DNA of 64,000 nucleotides from Solimicrobium sp040544425 (GTDB lineage Bacteria > Pseudomonadota > Gammaproteobacteria > Burkholderiales > Burkholderiaceae_D). A model generated the notes under the pieces. It was not told where the DNA came from. It ran no database searches and saw only the letters and a program-made list of their open reading frames with translations. How positions within the stretch are numbered: position 1 is the stretch's first letter; each line of letters starts with the position of its first letter. Below, piece by piece: positions 37,606-45,438 of the stretch. The stretch lies in contig JBEONO010000001.1 in assembly GCA_040544425.1 (NCBI GenBank), positions 368,752 to 432,751 of the forward strand, read 5' to 3'. Made by a program: the position numbers and the translations under genes.

Positions 37606-38616
37606 CTATTTCATCAAATGCTGCCATTGCAGGGCGCTGTCCGCACTGACTGCAGCGATTAATTTTTTCCCCACGACCAAGTCAAGATGTTCGACAAAGA
37701 TGCCTGAATCGGCGCGCTTGAAATCGATTTCCTGATCGGTGAGGACCTGGCCGACCGCAAGATCGCGGGTCGCCACCAGTCGCTTGCGCACCACCTGCCG
37801 GGTTTTTTCTTCATCCGCATTGGGGCGCTTGATACCGTCACCGAGTGCCGCTTCGATATGCCGGATCGACCTGACCATGGCAGCGAGCTGCTGCGGATCG
37901 AGCGAAGCTTTATGATCCGGTCCCGCCATGTCCGTATCCAGCGTGAAGTGCTTTTCGATCACGGTCGCGCCCAGTGCCGCGGCAGCAACCGGCACTTCAA
38001 TGCCCAGTGTGTGATCCGAATAACCGACCGGCAGCCTGAAGGCATCGCGCAACGTCAGCATGGCGCTCAGATTGACCTGATCCATCGGGCAGGGATAGTT
38101 GGTAGTGCAATGCAGCAGCGTCAGGGGAGCATTGCTGACCGCCTGTATCGTGCCGACTGCCGTCTCCACTTCCCCCAGTGTTGACATTCCGGTTGACAGA
38201 ATCATGGGCAGATTCTTCGCAGCGATCTGCTTCAAGAACGGCAGATTGTTGACTTCGCCGGAACCGATCTTCAGCATCGGCACGTGCAGCACGTCGGCGA
38301 GAAAATCCAGACTGTCCGATTCATCCGGCGTCGACAAAAAACACAGTCCGATAGCGTGACAGTACTGCTGCAGTTTCTCAAATTCGGCGTACGACAGTTC
38401 CAGTTTCTTGATCATGTCAAACTGTGATTCTGCCAGGGCATTTTTTTGGTAATCAGCTTTTTGCGCGGAACGCGTGACGATTTTTTCCGTCTTGAAGGTT
38501 TGAAATTTGATCGCGTCAACACCGGCCAGGTGAGCTGCGTCGATCAGGTCAAAGGCAGTCTGGATATCACCATTATGATTAACGCCCGCTTCGGCGATGA
38601 TAAAAACATGGCTCAT
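37606..38616 (-). CDS. legI: legionaminic/sialic-type acid synthase (NeuB family)
   Basis: Condenses a 6-deoxy-mannose-type diamino sugar with phosphoenolpyruvate to give the nine-carbon acid. 336 aa. NeuB features are IIAEAGVNHNGD at the N-terminus, DAIKFQTFKTEKI, KIGSGEVNNLPFL, ILSTGMSTLGEVE and VIEKHFTLDTDMAGPDHKAS. The C-terminal 70 residues form the antifreeze-like SAF domain (RKRLVATRDLAVGQVLT). The start ATG shares one base with the legG stop (TAATG), so translation is coupled. The exact isomer made (legionaminic or other) is inferred from neighbours legB and legC. Confidence 0.9.
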   Translation of the reverse strand: MSHVFIIAEAGVNHNGDIQTAFDLIDAAHLAGVDAIKFQTFKTEKIVTRSAQKADYQKNALAESQFDMIKKLELSYAEFEKLQQYCHAIGLCFLSTPDESDSLDFLADVLHVPMLKIGSGEVNNLPFLKQIAAKNLPMILSTGMSTLGEVETAVGTIQAVSNAPLTLLHCTTNYPCPMDQVNLSAMLTLRDAFRLPVGYSDHTLGIEVPVAAAALGATVIEKHFTLDTDMAGPDHKASLDPQQLAAMVRSIRHIEAALGDGIKRPNADEEKTRQVVRKRLVATRDLAVGQVLTDQEIDFKRADSGIFVEHLDLVVGKKLIAAVSADSALQWQHLMK

Positions 38617-39833
38617 TATTTAAACCCTTTTAATAAGGTATTCCATTCGTTTTCCTGCACCGGAAAGGCCAGCTTCTTCTTCAGCAGGCGCTCGTGCGGA
38701 ATGGTTTCAAGCGCTCTTTGCAAGGCATACACGGTCCGGTCAGAATTACGTCCGTCGTGATACGGATCGTAGGGATTGCTGCATTGCCGACTGAAACTCT
38801 GGAACTGCTCTGACAGCGCCGTGTCAAGCTGTGCCGCAATTTCGCTGTCGACATAGCCGCAATGCAGCACGCTCGGTGCAGCCAGGCGTCCTTCCTGGCG
38901 CTTGCCGATATTCACACCCGGCACACCAAATGACGCGGCTTCAACCAGACCGCTGGACGAATTACCGAGCACGGCCTTGCTGTGTTTGAGCACTGATAAA
39001 TAATTCCGGCTGCCAAAGCTGGCAACACAGAAGCGGCGCGGCCCGGTCGCAACGAACCGGGTAATGGCATCAATAATCTGATCTGCTCCCGATTCGAGAC
39101 CCGGCGCGGTGAACACGATCGTCAGATCCGTGAACCGTTCGAGCGCCGTGCAGATGGATGCGATTTGCTGTTGCACCGGTATATGCAGTTCCCGGGTCGA
39201 TGGATGAAGCGTGACCAGCACAATCGGTTCAGCAAGATCGATCCCGTATTGCGCGAAAATTTCTTCTGGCGTGGCGACATCGGATTGATGTATCGCGTCC
39301 AGACCGCATTCGCCGGATACGGTAATGCGCCAGTCCTCTTCACCCATGCGGCTGACATTGGCTGCGTACAACTCGTTGGCCGTGAAATGCAGGCTGGCCA
39401 GTTTGGTGTGCGCGTGACGGATGCTGTCATCAATTGCACCTTCGGTGACTTCACCGCCGCTGATATGGGCGATCGGAATATTGAACAGGAAAGCAGGAAT
39501 GCTGGCGCCAAATAATTCCCAGCGATCGCCAAGCAACAGCAGCAGTTCGTAGGGCTGCTGCGCGAAATGGCGGGCCAGATGGTTCTGCGCTTCTGATACG
39601 GCCTGACACTGTGCCTGATGTGAGAGGTCTTCCAGACCAAACGCAATCGGGATCTGTCGCAGCGCCAGCCGGTTCAGGTGCCGACTGATGTCAGCGGCAT
39701 TGTCCTGATGCGCACTGGCATGCGAGCCCAACACCAGCAGGTCGGCGTCGAACACATACGAACACAATTCGATCACGCGGCGCAGCAGACCAAAATCGGA
39801 ACGCGACGAAGTGAGGATGGCAATTTTTTTCAT
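38616..39833 (-). CDS. legG: UDP-sugar 2-epimerase, hydrolysing (LegG/NeuC family)
   Basis: Removes the nucleotide and inverts C2 of the diamino-trideoxy sugar to give the mannose-type substrate of LegI. 405 aa with the NeuC pattern: ILTSSRSDFGLLRRVIEL at the N-terminus, ELLLLLGDRWELFGA, IPIAHISGGEVTEGAIDDSI with HTKLASLHF, and the C-terminal nucleotide-binding part KAVLGNSSSGLVEAASFGV-PGVNIGKRQEGR. It overlaps the upstream PLP-like gene by 4 bp and legI by one base. Could alternatively be called neuC. Confidence 0.9.
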   Translation of the reverse strand: MKKIAILTSSRSDFGLLRRVIELCSYVFDADLLVLGSHASAHQDNAADISRHLNRLALRQIPIAFGLEDLSHQAQCQAVSEAQNHLARHFAQQPYELLLLLGDRWELFGASIPAFLFNIPIAHISGGEVTEGAIDDSIRHAHTKLASLHFTANELYAANVSRMGEEDWRITVSGECGLDAIHQSDVATPEEIFAQYGIDLAEPIVLVTLHPSTRELHIPVQQQIASICTALERFTDLTIVFTAPGLESGADQIIDAITRFVATGPRRFCVASFGSRNYLSVLKHSKAVLGNSSSGLVEAASFGVPGVNIGKRQEGRLAAPSVLHCGYVDSEIAAQLDTALSEQFQSFSRQCSNPYDPYHDGRNSDRTVYALQRALETIPHERLLKKKLAFPVQENEWNTLLKGFK

Positions 39834-40876
39834 AGTTGGGCAAGCACCACGTTGGCCACATATTTCATGTCACGGTCGGTGTAGCGCGCATCGCAGGGAA
39901 TCGACAGCATTTTGCGCGACAGACTGTGTTCGCGGTCCATGAAGCTGGTGTCCCAATGAATCGGGCAATAAATGCGTTGATCCGCCAGCACGGCGCGCAA
40001 GGTATTGCGCTTGGCCGGTTCGAGCAGAATCGGAAAAAATGCCGACACCGCGATTTCCGGCAAGGTGCGGGTTGGCTTGACCTGCGGGCATTTGACCCGC
40101 TCGGATAAGTGCGTGGCCAGAATCGCCTGATTGTGATGGGTGTGCCGACGTTGCAGCTCCCACTCATGTTCCGACATGGTGGCAAGCAGGGCGCGTGCGC
40201 AGTCGGAAATTTTGCGCTTTGCAGCCGGCTGCGCGTCGATCCACTGTTCCGCTTTTTGAAACAGCACAAAGTTTTCATCGCTCATGAAGCCCTGATTCGC
40301 GCTGCCGCCGCGCGACAGCAGTGCCGCTGCGCGCGGGACCCAGAATTGTTCACTGGCTGACTCCTTGCCAGCGAACACGTCTTGCCAGTTGCTGCCGACA
40401 AAAGTGCCATCGGGCAGCGCCATGGTTTTTCTCAGACTGGCGAGAATAAAACTCGATCGGGCGGAAACCGCCTGCCAGCTGGCGAGGTGGTAGACCGTCT
40501 GGGTCAAATCAGAAATCACCACGGCACCGGTGCCGGCCAGCCTGGTCAAGAGCGCCGTTTGCATGATGCCAAACAGATGAGTGACGAACACCAGGTCACC
40601 GGGCCGGACCTGGTCCACCCATTCTTCTTCGGGCAGCAGTTGTTCCGTGATCGGGTAGTAGTGCAGCTCTTTGTCTGCCTGTCTGACCGCATCCACGACT
40701 GACTTGCAGATGAAATCCGGCATCCAGATGCGCCGCTCGGCCTGGCTGGACAATATCGAATACACGGCGTCCCGCCCGCTCGAAAAAAAAGCGTAGCTTG
40801 GACACAGTGAAGACAGGCTGTACATCAGACTGTCCTCCACCTGGTTCAACTTGATATAGTATTCGCCGCCAATCAC
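39830..40876 (-). CDS. DegT/aminotransferase-like PLP-dependent protein, unknown role
   Basis: 348 aa. The sequence follows fold-type I aminotransferases: FFSSGRDAVYSIL near the N-terminus, RRIWMPDFICKSVVDAVRQ, GDLVFVTHLFGI, an aspartate in VVISDLTQT and a likely PLP lysine in LASLRKTMALPDG. It lacks the usual DegT GTxAL stretch and is shorter than LegC, so it is a divergent relative. It overlaps both neighbours by 4 bp (the FemAB-like gene upstream and legG downstream), so all three are made together. It may form an amino or amino-acyl group used to decorate the nonulosonate; this is inference. Confidence 0.6.
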   Translation of the reverse strand: MIGGEYYIKLNQVEDSLMYSLSSLCPSYAFFSSGRDAVYSILSSQAERRIWMPDFICKSVVDAVRQADKELHYYPITEQLLPEEEWVDQVRPGDLVFVTHLFGIMQTALLTRLAGTGAVVISDLTQTVYHLASWQAVSARSSFILASLRKTMALPDGTFVGSNWQDVFAGKESASEQFWVPRAAALLSRGGSANQGFMSDENFVLFQKAEQWIDAQPAAKRKISDCARALLATMSEHEWELQRRHTHHNQAILATHLSERVKCPQVKPTRTLPEIAVSAFFPILLEPAKRNTLRAVLADQRIYCPIHWDTSFMDREHSLSRKMLSIPCDARYTDRDMKYVANVVLAQL

Positions 40877-41901
40877 AGTGCACCTCTTGCGTCATGAATT
40901 AAAAAACAGGATGGATGTTTCAGTGGCATAAGCTCTCGTTCATGCCGGTAGGCTGCTGCGTCGCAGATCCAGGTCGAGATGTCGAAATCGAAGGTCACGT
41001 CCGAAAATTTTTTCTTGAATCTGGACAGGCCATCGCTTTCATCCAGACGGTGTCCGCCGCCCAGGTGCAGCCATTGATACCCGGCGTTGCCGTAGCGGAC
41101 GATGGCTTCGGCCAATAGCAGTTCAACCGTTTGCGTGACGCTGGAGTCGCGCGCCGAGGCGCTCAGGTGGTAGTGCGCCCATCCGGCCTCGTCCAGCAGG
41201 AACAGGCTGGCGGCGATGATTTGCCTTGATTGCGGAGCGCGGATCAGCGCCAGCTCGCACTGGTCGCCGAATATGCGGCCATGTTCTTCCAAAAAATCAT
41301 CCGCAAACCGATAGAACGAATTGGTTCCCTTGTCCTGCATCAGCTGGCGATACAGCGCGCCGAACTCGGCCAGATCTTCACGCTGCCACTGTGAGGCCGG
41401 ATAAAACTCGACCTGCAACTGCTGGCGCCGGGCAGCATGGATCGACCAGCGCAATTTCTGATCGACCCCGGCAGCGAACTGTTCCAGCGTGCTGCCACAG
41501 TCCAGCCCGCGTGCATAGGTGTGCCGGTTCGGCGTATGTTGGTCGCCCGGCCAGCACAAGTGATTGTGGAGGAACGGGGCGTGGCGGATCAGCGCGCAAA
41601 CGATGTGTTGCGTCGCAAGGAAATCGATCATGCTGTTCCAGTCTTCTGTGCTGACCGGGAACAAATACTCCGACCATAAACCACCATAGCCATAGCTGCC
41701 TGACGCTTCCCATTTGCCATTGCTTAATGGTCTCAATTCCAGCGGCATATACGCCACGCCGTCGCTCCCGGCCAGTTTCAGAATTTTTACCTCGGCCCGG
41801 CTGACTGAAGCAAACAGCTGCAGGTAGCGCAGGTCGAAATAAATCGGCCTGGGCGCTGGCAACTCCTTATAGTCTTCCTGGCTGAACCAGCTTAACTGCA
41901 T
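40873..41901 (-). CDS. FemAB/GNAT-like N-acyltransferase, probable nonulosonate modification enzyme
   Basis: 342 aa. The pattern is of the FemAB-like (BioF2/Acetyltransf_6) group: YGYGGLWSEYLFP in the N-terminal half, DQKLRWSIHAARRQQLQVEF, the central LYRQLMQDKGTNSFYRF, then LALIRAPQSRQIIAASLFLL, WAHYHLSASARDS and YQWLHLGGGHRLDESDGLSRFKKKF. Such enzymes transfer acetyl or aminoacyl groups to amines. No LegH-type hexapeptide acetyltransferase is seen in the operon, so this protein may supply the N-acylation step or a further acylation. It overlaps the PLP-like gene by 4 bp. Confidence 0.68.
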   Translation of the reverse strand: MQLSWFSQEDYKELPAPRPIYFDLRYLQLFASVSRAEVKILKLAGSDGVAYMPLELRPLSNGKWEASGSYGYGGLWSEYLFPVSTEDWNSMIDFLATQHIVCALIRHAPFLHNHLCWPGDQHTPNRHTYARGLDCGSTLEQFAAGVDQKLRWSIHAARRQQLQVEFYPASQWQREDLAEFGALYRQLMQDKGTNSFYRFADDFLEEHGRIFGDQCELALIRAPQSRQIIAASLFLLDEAGWAHYHLSASARDSSVTQTVELLLAEAIVRYGNAGYQWLHLGGGHRLDESDGLSRFKKKFSDVTFDFDISTWICDAAAYRHERELMPLKHPSCFLIHDARGAL

Positions 41902-42023
41902 GTCAATTCCCTGTTAGTCAGTGAAGTTGAAATCTTTCGCTATAAATCGTGTCCTTTTCCGCCATGGATACCGCGCCAACCTCCGGCTCGGCCCCGGCTC
42001 GACGCCCCCGGCCAGGCGCTCCC

Positions 42024-42079
42024 AGCTAGGCGCCCCCAGCTAGGCGCCCCCAGCTAGGCGCCCCCAGCTAGGCGCCCCC
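42024..42079. repeat. four tandem copies of a 14-bp repeat
   Basis: Unit AGCTAGGCGCCCCC repeated four times without a mismatch, preceded by a degenerate fifth unit at about 42010-42023. The last unit runs directly into the left arm of the long inverted repeat at 42079. Lies between legC and the FemAB-like gene. Confidence 0.93.
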
Positions 42080-42174
42080 GTCGTTCCCGCGGCAGTAGGC
42101 GGGAACCTCGCGTCGTTCGTTGCATGCCAAAGCTAGACGACACTGGATTCCCGCCTACTGCCGCGGGAACGACG
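42079..42174. repeat. long inverted repeat with perfect 27-bp arms (GTCGTTCCCG family)
   Basis: The left arm at 42079-42105 and the right arm at 42148-42174 are exact reverse complements, separated by 42 bases. They share CGTCGTTCCCGCGGC and GGCGGGAA with the copy at 31875, while the middle differs (AGTA here, CACA there), and both arms changed together. It interrupts the otherwise tight leg operon with about 350 bp of non-coding sequence and would be read as a strong RNA hairpin. Confidence 0.9.
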
Positions 42175-42255
42175 ACGACTGGAAGGAAAATTTATGACAT
42201 CGTAGTACTAGTGTAAACAGCAACGAATATCATGATTAGTCAATCAGAACCCGGT

Positions 42256-43446
42256 TTAGCCCTTATCTTTTGCGATCCCAACCGAGCTGGGCAGATTAAT
42301 GATTCTTTGCTGCAGCGATTTGGCCAGCGTCAACGGCATGTGCGGACATTGTTGAAACGGGATCAGGGTATGCAGCAGTTGCCATGCCGGTCGAATCTGG
42401 ATGCCGTGCTCGTGGCCGGCTTCCAGAATCAGATCGCGCAAGCCTGGCTGCGCCTTGCTGGTGGCCTCGTCAATCAGCAGCGTTTGCAGCCAATAATTGC
42501 TGGTGCAACCGTTTGGTTCCTGCATGATGCGCACTTCCGGTATGTCGGCAAAGGCGGCCTGATAGCGGGTAAACAAGGCGCGCTTGGCGACCAGAAAATC
42601 ATCCAGCTGTTCGAGCTGCGCACAGCCCAGGGCCGCATTGATATTCGGCATGCGGTAATTGAAGCCGATCTGGTCGTGGTTGAATTCCCAGCGGTGTGGC
42701 TGTTTGGCCGTGGTCGTAATATGCCGGGCGCGCTTGGCCAGCTCATCGTCATTGCAAAGAATCGCGCCGCCGCCGCCGGTGGTGATCACCTTGTTGCCGT
42801 TGAAGCTCAGGGTGCCCAGCAGTCCGAAGGTTCCGGTATGACGACCGTTGATGCGGCTGCCCAGTGATTCCGCGGCGTCTTCAATCAGTATCAGATGAAA
42901 GTCATGCGCGACGGCCAGCAGGCCATCGATATCGACCGGGTGACCAAAGGTGTGCATCGGCACCAGTGCGCGAATCACCCGCCCGGTATTGATATTGATG
43001 CAGCTGCCGTTGCGCATTTCCGTGCATTTTTCGAGGTAGTTGCGCAGCGCCAGCGGATCGACGCCCAGCGTGCCTTCGTTACTGTCGACAAAGTGTGGGA
43101 TCGCGCCGAGGTACGCGGCTGCATTGGCGGTGGCAACAAAGGTCAGGCTGGGAATCAGTACCTCGTCATCGCGCAACACCCCACCCAACATCAGCGCCAC
43201 GTGCAGCGCGGCAGTGCCGTTGACCACCGCCACGGCGTGTTGCGCACCGGTGTAGTCGGCCAGCTCGTGCTCGAACTGGTTGACGAATTTTCCGATTGAA
43301 GAAACGTAGTTGGTGTCCAGACATTCCTTGAGGTAGCGCCACTCGTTGCCGTGCAGCGCAGGCTCATGCAGGGCGGCGCGCTGCGTGCCAACTACCTGCT
43401 GGATCGCGTGGAGAATAGTGCCAACGAGTTGATCTGACTGGGTCAT
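42256..43446 (-). CDS. legC: LegC-family aminotransferase (nucleotide-sugar 4-aminotransferase)
   Basis: PLP enzyme that puts an amino group on C4 of the 4-keto-6-deoxy sugar made by LegB. 396 aa. DegT/DnrJ features are GKFVNQFEHELADYTGAQHAVAVVNGTAALHVAL (split here by reading about residues 54-86), VLIPSLTFVATANA, IEDAAESLGSRING with the PLP-contacting Asp, and the PLP lysine in LSFNGNKVITTGGGG. The extended N-terminus with ALHEPALHGNEWRYLKECLD is typical of the LegC subgroup. Follows legB by 13 bp. Confidence 0.92.
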   Translation of the reverse strand: MTQSDQLVGTILHAIQQVVGTQRAALHEPALHGNEWRYLKECLDTNYVSSIGKFVNQFEHELADYTGAQHAVAVVNGTAALHVALMLGGVLRDDEVLIPSLTFVATANAAAYLGAIPHFVDSNEGTLGVDPLALRNYLEKCTEMRNGSCININTGRVIRALVPMHTFGHPVDIDGLLAVAHDFHLILIEDAAESLGSRINGRHTGTFGLLGTLSFNGNKVITTGGGGAILCNDDELAKRARHITTTAKQPHRWEFNHDQIGFNYRMPNINAALGCAQLEQLDDFLVAKRALFTRYQAAFADIPEVRIMQEPNGCTSNYWLQTLLIDEATSKAQPGLRDLILEAGHEHGIQIRPAWQLLHTLIPFQQCPHMPLTLAKSLQQRIINLPSSVGIAKDKG

Positions 43447-43459
43447 GGCCGCACTTTTC

Positions 43460-44458
43460 TTAAATGTTATAGATGTCGACTTTATAGACGGCCAGATTTT
43501 CCGGCATGCAGAACCAGTTAATGGTTTCTCTTAAGCCCCGCATCAGGCCGCTGCGTTCGGCGAACTGCGGCGTCCAGTCCAGCAAGCTGTGCGCCTTGTC
43601 ATTGGCTGCCCACAAACGTTCCACCTCGCTGTTTTCGGGACGCAGGCGTTGTTCGTCGCTGATCAGTTCGATCTCGACGCCCATCAGCTCGGCGATGGTT
43701 TTTGCCGTGTCGCCAATCGAGATTTCGAAATTGCTGCCGATATTAATCACTTCGCCGATCGAATTGGCAGAGTTGAGGGCGGCAATAAATCCGCTCACGG
43801 TATCACTGACATAATTGAAATCGCGGGTCGGATGAATCGCCCCCAGCTTGATTTTGCGCTGCCCGCTGGCGATTTGCGTGATGATGGTCGGGATCACGGC
43901 GCGCGCTGACTGTCGCGGTCCATAGGTATTGAACGGCCGCACGATGCCGACCGGGGTACCGAAGGAGCGATAGAACGACATCGCCAACTGATCTGCGCCG
44001 ATCTTGCTGGCCGAGTACGGTGACTGGCCTTCGAGCGGATGCAGTTCGGTAATCGGAACGAACTGGGCCGTGCCATACACTTCACTGGTGGAGGTGTGGA
44101 TGACTTTGCCGACCCCCAGGTCGCGTGCTGCCTGCACCACATTCAGTGTGCCCTTGATATTGGTATCGACATAGGTATCTGGCGAATGATACGAATACGG
44201 GATGGCAATCAGCGCTGCCAGATGCAGCACGGCGTCGCAATCCTGCATGGCTTTGCGCACGCCGTTCGGATCGCGAATGTCGCCGCAAAAAACTTCGAAT
44301 TTTCCTTTGACGTCTTCGGCGCAGTGATCCAGCCAGCCCCAGGAATTGAACGAGTTGTACAACACGAAGGCGCGCACCTCATGACCGGCGCGCACCAGCG
44401 CCTCGGTCAGGTGCGAACCGATAAATCCATCTGCACCAGTTACCAATATTTTGCTCAC
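43460..44458 (-). CDS. legB: NAD-dependent 4,6-dehydratase LegB
   Basis: First committed step of the legionaminic branch: converts a nucleotide-linked GlcNAc to its 4-keto-6-deoxy form. 332 aa from a GTG at 44458 that overlaps the legF stop (GTGA); the open frame extends 12 codons upstream into legF. SDR features are LVTGADGFIGSHLTEAL at the N-terminus, the catalytic TSTSEVYG and YSASKIGADQLA (Tyr-x3-Lys), and RPFNTYGPRQSARAVIP. The sequence is of the LegB type rather than the PseB type. Translationally coupled to legF. Confidence 0.93.
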   Translation of the reverse strand: MSKILVTGADGFIGSHLTEALVRAGHEVRAFVLYNSFNSWGWLDHCAEDVKGKFEVFCGDIRDPNGVRKAMQDCDAVLHLAALIAIPYSYHSPDTYVDTNIKGTLNVVQAARDLGVGKVIHTSTSEVYGTAQFVPITELHPLEGQSPYSASKIGADQLAMSFYRSFGTPVGIVRPFNTYGPRQSARAVIPTIITQIASGQRKIKLGAIHPTRDFNYVSDTVSGFIAALNSANSIGEVINIGSNFEISIGDTAKTIAELMGVEIELISDEQRLRPENSEVERLWAANDKAHSLLDWTPQFAERSGLMRGLRETINWFCMPENLAVYKVDIYNI

Positions 44459-45129
44459 GGCGTTTCCGATAAAAGTAGTTCTGCGATTTTCCAATCGAGT
44501 GGCGTGTCAATGTCGAGCGATCTTTCCGGCGGCATGACATAGCCCAGGGTGTCCTCAGTCAAAAAACTTTGCTGGTCGCGCAACCAGTCGCAGCGCGCAA
44601 AATACAGCGCGCCATTGATTGCATATGCTGCGGGCAAAGCCTGGCGTCGGGTGACATCCGGCAGGTCAATAATTTTTTTGATGCGCTGGTCCCCGTTCAG
44701 GCTGACCATCCAGTAGGGCGAATGCGGTGGCTCGGCAATCGACACGATGCACTGGGCCTGCTGTTCGGCGGCCATGGCCAGAATCGCGTCGATGTCAGCA
44801 CTGCTGCGCAGTGGTGAGGTCGGTTGCAGCAGCAGGACCGCATCGAATTCGGGTAAATGCTGTAGCGCATGCAGGACCACAGCCATACCTGGCGTGTCGT
44901 CCTGGGCCAGTTCCGGCGGACGCATAAACGGCACCGAGGCACCGCACTGTGTGCTGATTGCGGCAATTTCCGGATCGTCCGTGCTGACCACCACACTGGA
45001 CAGGGCAGGGCAGCGCAGCGCCGCCTCAATGGTCCAGGCAATCAATGGTTTGCCGGCCAGTGTGCGGATGTTTTTGCGCGGAATACCCTTCGAACCACCA
45101 CGTGCCGGAATGAGTGCCAATATCTTCAA
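44455..45129 (-). CDS. legF: CMP-legionaminic acid synthetase (NeuA/LegF-like cytidylyltransferase)
   Basis: Activates the nonulosonate with CTP to give the donor sugar used by glycosyltransferases. 224 aa. Family motifs are LALIPARGGSKGIPRKNIR at the N-terminus (CTP-binding), VVVSTDDPEIA, LLLQPTSPLRSSADIDAIL, and the C-terminal RSLDIDTPLDWKIAE with its metal-binding aspartates. First gene of the leftward operon; four direct repeats lie about 55 bp upstream. Substrate assigned from the neighbouring legB, legC, legG and legI. Confidence 0.92.
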   Translation of the reverse strand: MKILALIPARGGSKGIPRKNIRTLAGKPLIAWTIEAALRCPALSSVVVSTDDPEIAAISTQCGASVPFMRPPELAQDDTPGMAVVLHALQHLPEFDAVLLLQPTSPLRSSADIDAILAMAAEQQAQCIVSIAEPPHSPYWMVSLNGDQRIKKIIDLPDVTRRQALPAAYAINGALYFARCDWLRDQQSFLTEDTLGYVMPPERSLDIDTPLDWKIAELLLSETP

Positions 45130-45438
45130 AGATTGCTTCCTCTTGGTGAATGCTGAAATTGCAGGAACAACATGATCACTGTAGTTTAGTCATGAGTTTA
45201 GTCATGAGTTTAGTCACGAGTTTAGTCAAAGTCGGTGGCCGCCCATCCGCGAAAAAGGCCGGGATATTCAGGACTGCAAATGGATTCAACCCGTTGCGTT
45301 GCGTGTTTTTCGATAAAACATGGTGAATTGCTAACGCTATTGTGTCCAAGCCCGCCATGGTCAGGACAATTGAGCTGCTGGAGTAGCTCTGTTCCGGTAT
45401 TAAAAGTTTGAACACTTATTTACAATAAGCTCAAGTCA
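45130..45438. promoter_or_regulatory. divergent promoter region between the leg operon and the TPR genes, with four 12-bp direct repeats
   Basis: 309 bases between legF (leftward) and the first SEC-C/TPR gene (rightward). At 45183-45228 the 12-mer AGTTTAGTCATG is repeated four times in a row (last copies slightly altered). Repeats in such a place can be regulator sites or simple slippage products. An open frame across them on the minus strand encodes a TKLM repeat and is not protein-like. I see no sure -35/-10 pair. Confidence 0.6.

Noticed and set aside
37594..37627. Longer start of the PtmE-like gene at 37627
   Set aside because: It would overlap legI by 22 bp and lacks a ribosome-binding site, while 37594 has GGAG at good spacing.
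42010..42180. CRISPR-like array (repeats plus palindrome)
   Set aside because: The 14-bp units are contiguous with no spacers and there are no cas genes.
42232..42867. 211-codon plus-strand open frame
   Set aside because: Antisense to legC, no family features.
45176..45415. 79-codon minus-strand open frame upstream of legF
   Set aside because: Its C-terminal end is only the translated 12-bp repeats (TKLM units) and the rest has no protein-like pattern or ribosome-binding site.
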